A stretch of 64,000 nucleotides of DNA from Thiohalospira sp051746205 (GTDB lineage Bacteria; Pseudomonadota; Gammaproteobacteria; Thiohalospirales; Thiohalospiraceae): positions 8,448-72,447 of the forward strand of contig JBNJEU010000005.1 in NCBI GenBank assembly GCA_051746205.1. Direction: 5' to 3'. The notes under the pieces were generated by a model. That model saw only the letters and a list, made by a program, of their open reading frames with translations. It made no database searches and was not told the DNA's origin. The position numbers and the translations under genes are program-made. This document shows positions 1 to 7,634 of the stretch, piece after piece (position 1 is the stretch's first letter; each line of letters begins with the position of its first letter).

Positions 1-2230
1 CCTCGAGACTCTGGAGGTCGGTGAGATCCTCCAACAGCAGCACCGTGCCGGCGCCCTCCACCTCGATGGCGGCCTTGTGCAGGTTGAACCAGCGGGTCCG
101 GCCGTTATGGGCCACCTGGACCTTGCGCAGCGACTCCTCGTCGGCGCGCAGGAAGCCGCTGAGCAGTCCCCCCCAGGGGGGGCGCAGTTCGGCCAGAGGA
201 CGTCCCACCACGTCATCGGAGGCGAGGCCGGTGAGCGCTTCCAGCGCCTGGTTCCAGTGGATGACCTCGCCGTCGCCACTGATGGTCGCGGCACCCAGCG
301 GCAGATCGTGCAGCACCTGCCGATGGTAGCGCCGGAGGGCGTCCAGCTGCACCGAGAGGCCCCGGAGTTCGGTGTGGGAATCCTCCAGACGCGCCTCGAT
401 GTGGCGCACGGTGTCGGCCAGCGCAATCTGGGCGCGGGGCTCCAGATGCAGACGCTCGTCGACGATCATCCGTGCCAGTAGTGGCCCCATCAGACCGGAG
501 AGATTGCGCTCGATCTGGCGACGCAGCCGGGTCAGTGCCTCCGGCTGGTCCTCGTCGGGGGAAAGGTCCAGATCCTTCAGGGCGCGCCGGACCTCGCGGC
601 GTGCTACATCCTCGCCCACGGCCTCGGCGAGGCGGTCGGCGAACTGGCCAGCGGAGGTGGCGGTGACCACGCCGATTTCCTCGGTCTCGCCGGAGCGCAG
701 ACAGAGACGGGCGCTCTGTTCCTCGGCGGCGGTGGGGCGGGTCAGCAGGCTCAACAGGATGAACAGGGTGCCGTTGACCAACAGGGTCGCGGCGGTGGCC
801 ACGAACCAGGGATCGGCGTCCGCCAGCCCGAGGGCCGCCTGGGCGTCGAAACCCGTGGTCAGGAGTCCGGCGTTTTCCAGCAGCGGGAGCAACAGCAGTA
901 CGGCCCAGACCGTAGCGCCGCCGAGCAGTCCGCCGACAAATCCGTGCCGGGTCGCCCGGGCCCAGAAGAGCAGACCGATGATCCCGGGCAGGAACTGGGC
1001 CACGGCGACGAAGGAGATGAGCCCCATCTCCACCAGCCCCTCGCGATGCTCCAGCAGCCGATAGAAGGCGTAGCCGGCCAGAATGATCAGGGCGATGACC
1101 ACGCGTCGACTCCAGGTCAGCCAGCGGTAGAGGTTACCGCTCTCGGCCGGGCGCTGGGGCAGGCTGGCCGGCAGCAACAGGTGGTTCATCACCATCGCCG
1201 CCAGGGCCAGAGTGGTGACGATGACCATGGCGCTGGCGGCCGAGACGCCACCCATGAAGGCGGCGAGGGTCAGCAGGTCATTGCCCTGGGAGAGCGGCAG
1301 CACCAGCACGTGGTAGTCCGGCGACCCCGGTGCCTCGGTGGCCTGGCCGGCCCAGAGGATCGGCGGGATGGCCAGATTGAGCAACAACAGAAACAGCGGG
1401 AAGCCCCAGGCTGCGGTTCGCAGCGCCCGTTCCGACGGCGCCTCGGCGAAGGCCATGTGGAACTGGCGCGGCAGCAGGAACGCGGCGGCAAAGGCGAGCA
1501 GCAGCAGGCTGGTCCAGGCGCCGTCGTGCATCGGCGTGTACATCGCCTCCAGCGCTTGGGGGTTGGCCTCCAGCCATTCGCCGAGACCGAGCGGTCCGCC
1601 GAAGACTCCGAACAGGGCGAACAGGCCCACCGCCAGCAGCGTCGACAGTTTGACCACCGACTCGAAGGCGACGGCCATGACCAGCCCGTCGTGCCGCTCG
1701 CCGGGGGCAACATGGCGCGTGCCGAACAGGGTGGCGAACAGGACGAGCAGGGCACAGAAGCCCAGCGCCAGGGTCTGTGGCGGCGTCTTCTGGGTCAGTA
1801 CCTGGGCCGATTCGGTCACCGCTCGGATCTGCAAAGCCAGATAGGGCAGGGTCCCGACGAGCATGAACAGAGTCACGACCACCCCGGCCAGCTGACTGCG
1901 GTAGCGGAAGGTGAACAGATCGGCCAGGGAGGTGAGCTGATGCTCCCGGGTCAGGCGCAGGATGGGCAGCAGCAGAACCGGCGTCAGCAGAAAGACGAGG
2001 GTGGGGCCCAGATAGATGGTCAGGAAATTGAAGCCGTGATCCGCGGCGTAGCCGACGCTGCCGTAGAAGCTCCAGGTGGTGGCGTAGACTCCCAGGGCGA
2101 GGATGTAGATCACCGGATGCTGGACCAGTCGGGGGGGCAGCAGTCCCCGATCGGTGACATGGGCGATCACGAACAGCAGCGACAGGTAGCCGAAGGCCAC
2201 TGCGAAGAGCAGGGCGACATCAACGGTCAT
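1..2230 (-). CDS. cbrA: CbrA-like Na+/solute symporter-sensor histidine kinase, C-terminus beyond window
   Basis: Hybrid protein joining an SLC5/SSS-type transporter to a two-component sensor; in Pseudomonas CbrA senses carbon/nitrogen status with CbrB. About 743 codons are visible. Residues 1 to roughly 495 are strongly hydrophobic with a dozen or so membrane spans and SSSF-like stretches (for example GVYATTWSFYGSVGYAADHG). Residues about 500-590 are a soluble STAC-like linker, and about 630-740 form a PAS domain (ISGDGEVIHWNQALEALTG). The kinase core lies past the left edge. The ATG at 2230 overlaps the end of the upstream small gene by 11 bases, suggesting translational coupling. The order dksA-gluQ-small protein-cbrA is that of Pseudomonas, which supports the name; whether CbrB follows cannot be seen. 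Confidence 0.85.
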   Translation of the reverse strand, partial: MTVDVALLFAVAFGYLSLLFVIAHVTDRGLLPPRLVQHPVIYILALGVYATTWSFYGSVGYAADHGFNFLTIYLGPTLVFLLTPVLLLPILRLTREHQLTSLADLFTFRYRSQLAGVVVTLFMLVGTLPYLALQIRAVTESAQVLTQKTPPQTLALGFCALLVLFATLFGTRHVAPGERHDGLVMAVAFESVVKLSTLLAVGLFALFGVFGGPLGLGEWLEANPQALEAMYTPMHDGAWTSLLLLAFAAAFLLPRQFHMAFAEAPSERALRTAAWGFPLFLLLLNLAIPPILWAGQATEAPGSPDYHVLVLPLSQGNDLLTLAAFMGGVSAASAMVIVTTLALAAMVMNHLLLPASLPQRPAESGNLYRWLTWSRRVVIALIILAGYAFYRLLEHREGLVEMGLISFVAVAQFLPGIIGLLFWARATRHGFVGGLLGGATVWAVLLLLPLLENAGLLTTGFDAQAALGLADADPWFVATAATLLVNGTLFILLSLLTRPTAAEEQSARLCLRSGETEEIGVVTATSAGQFADRLAEAVGEDVARREVRRALKDLDLSPDEDQPEALTRLRRQIERNLSGLMGPLLARMIVDERLHLEPRAQIALADTVRHIEARLEDSHTELRGLSVQLDALRRYHRQVLHDLPLGAATISGDGEVIHWNQALEALTGLASDDVVGRPLAELRPPWGGLLSGFLRADEESLRKVQVAHNGRTRWFNLHKAAIEVEGAGTVLLLEDLTDLQSLE

Positions 2231-2426
2231 GATCGCCTCGCTGGCGCAGCAGCAGGTAGCCGGCCGCGAGCAGGCCACCCCAGATCAGGTAGGGCGTGAA
2301 CCAGCCGGCGGCGGGGCGCGCCCATAACAGCAGCAGCGGCGAGGCGAACAGGGCCAGGCCGAGGAGCAGGGCGATGAGCGCACGGTCGGTGCGTTCCGGA
2401 CGGGGGGCCGGCATGGCGTCTACCAT
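2220..2426 (-). CDS. Small membrane protein upstream of cbrA (CbrX-like)
   Basis: A 68-residue protein with two hydrophobic segments (about residues 18-36 and 42-60) and a charged tail ending QRGDHDR. It overlaps the CbrA start by 11 bases. In Pseudomonas putida a small hydrophobic protein, CbrX, occupies the same place and its translation is coupled to cbrA; position and character match, but sequence identity cannot be checked here. Start is the ATG at 2426; a second in-frame ATG lies at 2414. Its likely job is setting cbrA translation or assembling the sensor in the membrane. Confidence 0.7.
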   Translation of the reverse strand: MVDAMPAPRPERTDRALIALLLGLALFASPLLLLWARPAAGWFTPYLIWGGLLAAGYLLLRQRGDHDR

Positions 2427-2437
2427 GGCTGACGGTG

Positions 2438-2454
2438 TGTTACGGAAAGTAACA
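2438..2454. promoter_or_regulatory. Operator-like inverted repeat TGTTAC-N5-GTAACA
   Basis: Perfect 6-bp arms separated by five bases lie 12 bases upstream of the small membrane-protein gene that leads into cbrA. It could be a protein-binding site or a small RNA hairpin in the leader. No known regulator is assigned. Confidence 0.35.
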
Positions 2455-2489
2455 GAGTGGGCCTTTCGTGAGAAGTGTGCCGGAGGGCG

Positions 2490-3395
2490 TCAGTCGAGAA
2501 CTGCTCGGGTTCCGCACGGTATCCGTGACGGTTCCCAGGCCGAAACGGCCCACGGCAGCAGCTCGTCGGGCCCGGCACCATGGAGCTCGGCCGGCGGATC
2601 CTGACCGAGGACGTCCAGGGCTTGCCAGAGTGGTCGTCCGGGGATGGTGTCGTCCACCGGGGGGGCGCCGGTCTGCTTGCTCAGCTTTTCGCCGGCGGCA
2701 TTGACCGCCACCGGCAGGTGGCGATAGCCGGGGGTCGACAGACCGAGGGCGTTCTGGAGCAGGATCTGGCGCGCGGTCGAGTCGAGCAGATCGGCGCCGC
2801 GCACCACCTCGGTGATCCCGGCGTCGGCGTCGTCCACCACCACGGCCAGTTGGTAGGCGAACAGGCCATCGGCCCGACGGATGGTGAAATCGCCCACTTC
2901 GGCCGTGACATCCTGACGTTGGGCCCCCAGGGTGGCGTCGGTGAAATGCACCGGTGGCAGGCCCTGGACCAGGAACCGCCAGGAACGCGCCGGCCGGCCG
3001 CCGAGCCCGGCGCGGCAGGTGCCGGGATAGACGCCGCGCGGCAACCCCATGGCCTCGGCAGCGGCGCGTTCCTCGGCGCGGCTGCAGGCGCAGGGGTAGG
3101 CTCGTTGCAGCTCGATAAGCCGGTCCAGGGCGTGCTGGTAATGTGCTTTGCGGGCACTCTGCCGGACCACCGGCCCGTCCCAGGTCAGCCCGAAGCGTTC
3201 CAGACCGCGCAGGATGGCATCGGCAGCCCCGGGCACGGTGCGCGGTTCATCCAGATCCTCCATGCGCACGAGCCATTCACCACCCGCGCGCCGAACGGGC
3301 AGATAACTGCCCAGTGCGGCGACCAGGGAGCCGAAATGGAGGGGGCCGGTGGGGGACGGGGCGAAGCGGCCACGACAGACGGGAGCCGGTGTCAT
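2490..3395 (-). CDS. gluQ: Glutamyl-Q tRNA(Asp) synthetase
   Basis: Truncated GluRS paralogue that attaches glutamate to queuosine at the wobble position of tRNA(Asp); it lacks the anticodon-binding domain. The 301-residue length is normal. Visible motifs are the HIGH-like element in GRFAPSPTGPLHFGSL, the KMSKS-like KLSKQ near residue 235, and the zinc-site pattern C-A-C ... Y ... C (YPCACSRAE, YPGTC). The ATG at 3395 puts GRFAPSPTG near the N-terminus as in the family. It lies 23 bases downstream of dksA, the usual dksA-gluQ pair. The queF gene at 8917-9315 belongs to the pathway that makes the queuosine it modifies. Confidence 0.95.
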   Translation of the reverse strand: MTPAPVCRGRFAPSPTGPLHFGSLVAALGSYLPVRRAGGEWLVRMEDLDEPRTVPGAADAILRGLERFGLTWDGPVVRQSARKAHYQHALDRLIELQRAYPCACSRAEERAAAEAMGLPRGVYPGTCRAGLGGRPARSWRFLVQGLPPVHFTDATLGAQRQDVTAEVGDFTIRRADGLFAYQLAVVVDDADAGITEVVRGADLLDSTARQILLQNALGLSTPGYRHLPVAVNAAGEKLSKQTGAPPVDDTIPGRPLWQALDVLGQDPPAELHGAGPDELLPWAVSAWEPSRIPCGTRAVLD

Positions 3396-3418
3396 GGGAC
3401 CGTTTCGCCCGGATGCGC

Positions 3419-3859
3419 TCAGCCGCGCTGGCGTTCGCGCACCTCGTCGAGGGTCTTGCAGTCGATGCAGAGGGTAGCGGTTGGGCGCGCCTCGAGGCGA
3501 CGGATCCCGATCTCGACGCCGCACGCCTCGCAGTAGCCATAGTCGCCTTCTTCCAGCTTGTTCAGCGCTTCGTCGATCTTGCCGATCAGTTTGCGCTCCC
3601 GATCGCGGGTCCGCAGTTCCATGGTGAACTCGGATTCCTGACTGGCGCGGTCGTTGGGGTCGGGGAAGTTGGCCGCCTCGTCCTGCATGTGGTGAACGGT
3701 CCGATCCACCTCCTCCATCAGTTCCCGCTTCCAGCTCTGAAGGATGTTGCGGAAGTGTTCTTCCTGCTGCGGGTTCATGTACTCCTCGCCCGCCTCTTCC
3801 TGATAGGGGGCGATCCCGTTCACCAGGTTTTCTGCATCCTTCTTGTCGGCTTCTGCCAT
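3419..3859 (-). CDS. dksA: RNA polymerase-binding transcription factor DksA
   Basis: A 146-residue DksA that enters the RNA polymerase secondary channel and works with ppGpp in the stringent response. The coiled-coil tip motif DPNDRASQE carries the Asp-x-x-Asp-x-Ala residues needed for activity. The C-terminal zinc finger has four cysteines (YCEACG and LCIDCK). The ATG at 3859 is preceded by a strong GAGGAGGGG ribosome-binding site. Confidence 0.97.
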   Translation of the reverse strand: MAEADKKDAENLVNGIAPYQEEAGEEYMNPQQEEHFRNILQSWKRELMEEVDRTVHHMQDEAANFPDPNDRASQESEFTMELRTRDRERKLIGKIDEALNKLEEGDYGYCEACGVEIGIRRLEARPTATLCIDCKTLDEVRERQRG

Positions 3860-3903
3860 GGTCCCCTCCTCGGGTACGTATGCTCGAATTCGAAAGGCGC
3901 AAC

Positions 3904-3933
3904 TCTATACCAGAGAACAGGCCTGTCTGGCAA
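3904..3933 (-). promoter_or_regulatory. Predicted sigma-70 promoter of dksA
   Basis: On the minus strand TTGCCA (-35, 3928-3933) and TATAGA (-10, 3904-3909) are separated by 18 bases, placing the start of transcription about 40 bases upstream of dksA. The rest of the gap to 4165 holds the palindrome described next and no gene. Confidence 0.55.
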
Positions 3934-4085
3934 GAAAAGGGGGCATCCATCCGACGGGCTCACGGCCGTTCCCCGACGGAGCCGGAGTGAATCCGCAGAT
4001 GGAAACCATCCCGGATGTTTCAGGATGATTGAAGGACCATTGCAGAAAAGCCGACGCCGTGCCACTTGGTCACTAGTCAGCCATT

Positions 4086-4099
4086 CGGTTCACGAACCG
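4086..4099. promoter_or_regulatory. Palindrome CGGTTC-AC-GAACCG upstream of the EAL-HDOD gene
   Basis: A perfect 6+2+6 palindrome lies 24 bases upstream of a -10-like TATGAT (4123-4128), where an operator for the downstream signalling gene might lie. No regulator is recognised. Confidence 0.3.
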
Positions 4100-4165
4100 G
4101 TCAACGCAGCCGGGTACTGCGTTATGATGAACGAAAGGTCCCGAACGATGTGAGAGGTGGTACGG

Positions 4166-5410
4166 ATGGAAGCAGGAGGAGAGACCACGGAGGTCATGGT
4201 GGGACGCCAGCCGATCTACGACCATCGGATGAACGTGCGAGCCTACGAACTCCTCTTTCGGGAAGCGGGTGCGAGCCAGGCCAATGTCGTGGATGGCAAC
4301 CACGCCACCAGTCAGGTGCTCTACAACACCTTCATCGAGATCGGTCTGGACTCGATCGTCGGCCGGCACAAGGCCTTCGTCAATCTGACGCCGGCCTTTC
4401 TGATGGGCGAGTATCCGCTGCCGAAGAGTTCCGGTAACCTGGTGCTGGAGATCCTGGAGGACATCGAGCCCACCCCGGAACTGGTGGAATCCATCCGCAA
4501 ACTGCGTGAACAGGGCTACACCATTGCTCTGGATGACTTCGTCTACAGTCCCCATCTCCAGCCGCTGGTCGATCTGGCCAACATCATCAAGATCGACATC
4601 ACTCAGATGGACGAGGCGGGCCTGGCCGAGCACGTCCAGCGGCTGCGCAGAGACGATCAGTTGCTGTTGGCGGAGAAGGTGGAGACCTACGGCGAATTCG
4701 AGTACTGCCAGCACCTGGGTTTCGACCTCTATCAGGGCTATTTCTTCTGCCGGCCCAACATCATCAAGGGAAAACACCTGCCCACCAACCGGCTGGCCCT
4801 GATGCAGCTGCTCAGCGAGCTGCAGCGTGAAGAGGCCGATATCGGTAAACTGGAACAATTGATCAGTCAGGATGTGACCCTTTCCTATCGCCTGATCCGG
4901 CTGATCAATTCGGCGGCCTTCGCCCTGTCCACTCGCGTGGAATCCATCTCCCGCGCACTGATGCTTCTGGGACTGGATGCGGTGCGCAACTGGGCGAGCC
5001 TGCTGGCGCTGTCGAACATCGACGACAAGCCGATGGAACTGGTGCGCAACTCCGCGGTGCGGGCACGCATGGCCGAGCTGGTGGGTGGCGTCGTGGACAG
5101 CGGAGTGGATCCCGGAACGTACTTCACCGCAGGCCTGTTCTCGAACCTGGATGCGCTCGTGGACAAATCCATGGACGCCATCCTCGACGAATTGCCGCTG
5201 AGTGAACAGGTCTGCGAGGCGCTGCTTACCGGGCAAGGCAGTGTCGGTGTTGTCCTTCAGGTGGTCCTCGCCTATGAACAGGCGGAATGGGAGGACCTGG
5301 AACGGCTGAATACCGGGATCCCGCTGTCGACTCTCCGCCAGCATTATCTCGAGGCCATCGGCTGGGCCGACTCCCTGGTCTCCGAAGTGGTTGAAGGCAA
5401 GGCGGCCTGA
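4166..5410 (+). CDS. EAL-HDOD signalling protein (YuxH/COG3434 type)
   Basis: A 414-residue protein with an N-terminal EAL-like domain (residues about 1-190, beginning MEAGGETTEVMVGRQPIYD) and a C-terminal HDOD domain (about 200-390, with RLINSAAFALSTRVESISRA). The signature Glu-Ala-Leu is EIL in the stretch VLEILEDIEP, and the domain looks like the degenerate COG3434 form, so c-di-GMP hydrolysis is doubtful; a binding or scaffold role is more likely. A GTG at 4157 is in frame, but the ATG at 4166 has the better-spaced GAGAGG. HDOD proteins often act in motility, surface behaviour or stress signalling; no target is evident. Confidence 0.85.
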   Translation: MEAGGETTEVMVGRQPIYDHRMNVRAYELLFREAGASQANVVDGNHATSQVLYNTFIEIGLDSIVGRHKAFVNLTPAFLMGEYPLPKSSGNLVLEILEDIEPTPELVESIRKLREQGYTIALDDFVYSPHLQPLVDLANIIKIDITQMDEAGLAEHVQRLRRDDQLLLAEKVETYGEFEYCQHLGFDLYQGYFFCRPNIIKGKHLPTNRLALMQLLSELQREEADIGKLEQLISQDVTLSYRLIRLINSAAFALSTRVESISRALMLLGLDAVRNWASLLALSNIDDKPMELVRNSAVRARMAELVGGVVDSGVDPGTYFTAGLFSNLDALVDKSMDAILDELPLSEQVCEALLTGQGSVGVVLQVVLAYEQAEWEDLERLNTGIPLSTLRQHYLEAIGWADSLVSEVVEGKAA

Positions 5411-5593
5411 GTCGCACTTCCTCCCATCCAGTCGCGGCGAACTTCACGTCTCGTGATTCGAACGCCTCGTCACCGCGTCGTGGTTCACATGCCCCGGGGG
5501 GCGGGCACGGGCCGAACAGTGCCGCTGTTCCCGTTTACGGCCTCGACGACTCTGGGTAAGGTTCACGCTTTCCCTGAACCGGAGAAATGCCGC

Positions 5594-6367
5594 GTGGAAC
5601 TCGAAGCCCTGTTGTTCGACGTTGACGGGACACTGGCCGATACCGAGCGTGATGGTCATCGAGTCGCCTTCAACCGTGCCTTTGCCGAGGCCGGTCTGGA
5701 CTGGCACTGGTCGGTGCCGCTGTATGGCGAATTGCTGGCGGTGACCGGTGGCAAGGAGCGGATCCGCCGTTATCTGGAGGCCCATCGTCCGGATGTCCGG
5801 CTTCCGGAGGATGCCGACGGGTACATCGCAGAACTCCACGCCGCGAAGACTCGCCACTACACCGGGATGCTTGCCGAGGGCGCCATCCCGCTCCGGCCGG
5901 GCGTCGAGCGGTTGCTGCGCGAGGCGCGGGATGCCGGCCTGCGCCTCGGCATTGCCACCACCACTACGCCGGAGAACGTCACTGCCTTGATGACCCATGC
6001 GCTGGGTGCGGCGGCGCTGGATTGGTTCGAGGTCATTGCCGCCGGCGATGTGGTCCCGGCAAAGAAGCCGGCGCCCGATATCTACGACTATGCCCTGGAG
6101 CAACTGGGCGTGTCACCAGCGGCCGCACTGGCGGTGGAAGATTCGGATCCCGGTCTGCAATCGGCGCGGGCGGCGGGTTTGACGACCGTCATAACGGTCA
6201 ACGACTATACCCGAGCACAGGACTTTACCGACGCCGTGGCCGTGTTGTCCGATCTCGGTGAGCCAGGGCACTGGCCCGTTGAAGAGGCCAGTGGTGAACG
6301 GGTGCCACCTGTGGACCTGGCCAGGCTGCGGAGCTGGCATGCCGATTCCTTGTCACAACGTGGGTGA
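5594..6367 (+). CDS. cbbY: CbbY-like HAD-family sugar phosphatase
   Basis: HAD-superfamily hydrolase of 257 residues. Motif I is LLFDVDGTLADTERDGHR close to the N-terminus; motif II is in the ATTTTPEN segment; motif III is the Lys in AKKPAPDIY; motif IV is the acidic pair in AVEDSDPGLQSA. The tail (TTVITVNDYTRAQDFTDA) resembles CbbY, which removes xylulose-1,5-bisphosphate, a misfire inhibitor of RuBisCO. The GTG at 5594 is preferred because GGAG lies nine bases upstream and the length then matches CbbY; the open frame upstream lacks family-like sequence. A RuBisCO operon is not in the window, so the substrate is inferred. Confidence 0.8.
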   Translation: MELEALLFDVDGTLADTERDGHRVAFNRAFAEAGLDWHWSVPLYGELLAVTGGKERIRRYLEAHRPDVRLPEDADGYIAELHAAKTRHYTGMLAEGAIPLRPGVERLLREARDAGLRLGIATTTTPENVTALMTHALGAAALDWFEVIAAGDVVPAKKPAPDIYDYALEQLGVSPAAALAVEDSDPGLQSARAAGLTTVITVNDYTRAQDFTDAVAVLSDLGEPGHWPVEEASGERVPPVDLARLRSWHADSLSQRG

Positions 6368-6452
6368 CCCCTTAACCTGCGTATCCTGTGGCGCGAACTA
6401 CAAGTGAAGTGAGTGGCTCCCCTGTTCGGGCCACCCGGAGCGTATCCGACCC

Positions 6453-7634
6453 ATGAAGAAGATAGGCGAGCTGGCAGAGAGCCGTGAAGAACGTCTTGTG
6501 CAGGTGGGCGAGGGTGAAATCCAGACCGGAAAGCCCCTGCCGTGGGATGTCTACGACGCCAAGGGCGTGCTTCTCATGGATGCCGGCACCCTCATCGAGT
6601 CCGAGGAACAGGCCCGGAAACTGTCTTCGGAGGGGAATCAGCGCAAAATCGGGGGGACCCGGCAGGTCAATGTAACCCCGGTGGGCAAGGATCCGATGAC
6701 GGGATCCACCTCCAACCCTTTCGCTCGCGTCGACGAGTTTCTGCGCCGGCTGAACGGCATGCTGAAGGCCCTGATCAAGCCGGACGATCCGAAAGCGATG
6801 GAAAAACGGGTTCTCCGCTTCGCAGAGGGGATCCAGGAGCTCGTGGGTCGCGATGTCGATGCCGCTCTGGGGGCCTGCCATCTGGTGAATCAGGAAGATT
6901 ATGTCGTCAACCACACCCTGTACGTGGCCCTGCTTTCCGAGCTCGTCGCCCGCCGCCTGGAAAAGGCGGAACCGGAACGCCGTTCCCTGGTCGCCGCCTC
7001 GCTGACCGCCAACCTTGCCATGCTGGGTCTGCAACGCCGCCTGGTGGCTCAGGCCGAACCCCTGACCGAGGAGCAGCGGCAGGCCATCCACGACCATCCC
7101 GCACGGGCGGTGAAACACCTCCGGAACCTGGGGGTCGAGGATGATCTCTGGCTCGAGATCATCCTGCAGCACCACGAACGCCTCGACGGCGGGGGGTATC
7201 CCCGGGGCCTCAAGGGCGAGGCCTTCATCGAGGAGGCGCGGGTCATGGCCATCGCCGATCGCTACCATGCCATGATCTCCGGGCGAAAGTATCGCAAGGG
7301 GCTGATGCCGCGCGAGGCGTTGCGCAAGCTGTTCATGGAGGACGGCCAGGTGATCTCGGCCGATCTGGCCCAGCTCTTCATCAAGGAGGTGGGGTTCTTC
7401 CCGCCGGGCTCCTTCGTCAAGCTTGCCAACGGCGAGGCGGGCCTGGTCATCCGGCGCGGCGGCCAGCCGATGACCCCCGAGGTCGCGGCTCTGGCCAGCG
7501 AGCAGGGGCGTTTCTACGCTCAGCCGCTACGCCGCGACACCAGCCAGTCCGAGTTCGCCATCAAGGGGATGGGGCGTCCGCCGAGCCACATCCCGTTCAA
7601 TGTCCCCTACCTCTGGGGCTACCGCGAACTCTGA
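6453..7634 (+). CDS. Degenerate HD-GYP domain protein
   Basis: A 393-residue protein with an N-terminal DUF3391-like region (residues about 15-110) and a C-terminal HD-GYP-like domain (about 130-330). The GYP half is well kept: IILQHHERLDGGGYPRGLKG and ARVMAIADRYHAM. The catalytic HD half is lost: where active enzymes have HDIGK this protein has TANLAMLGLQ. It is therefore probably not a working c-di-GMP phosphodiesterase and may act as a binding protein. It is the last of three co-directional genes and overlaps the convergent sugar-kinase gene by 16 bases. Confidence 0.8.
   Translation: MKKIGELAESREERLVQVGEGEIQTGKPLPWDVYDAKGVLLMDAGTLIESEEQARKLSSEGNQRKIGGTRQVNVTPVGKDPMTGSTSNPFARVDEFLRRLNGMLKALIKPDDPKAMEKRVLRFAEGIQELVGRDVDAALGACHLVNQEDYVVNHTLYVALLSELVARRLEKAEPERRSLVAASLTANLAMLGLQRRLVAQAEPLTEEQRQAIHDHPARAVKHLRNLGVEDDLWLEIILQHHERLDGGGYPRGLKGEAFIEEARVMAIADRYHAMISGRKYRKGLMPREALRKLFMEDGQVISADLAQLFIKEVGFFPPGSFVKLANGEAGLVIRRGGQPMTPEVAALASEQGRFYAQPLRRDTSQSEFAIKGMGRPPSHIPFNVPYLWGYREL

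Noticed and set aside
944..2299. 451-codon Gln/Gly-rich plus-strand open frame
   Set aside because: Antisense to the CbrA-like gene, whose membrane segments and PAS domain are recognisable.
5453..5593. N-terminal extension of the CbbY-like protein
   Set aside because: The 47 extra residues have no family character, while the GTG at 5594 has a well-placed ribosome-binding site and gives the normal length.
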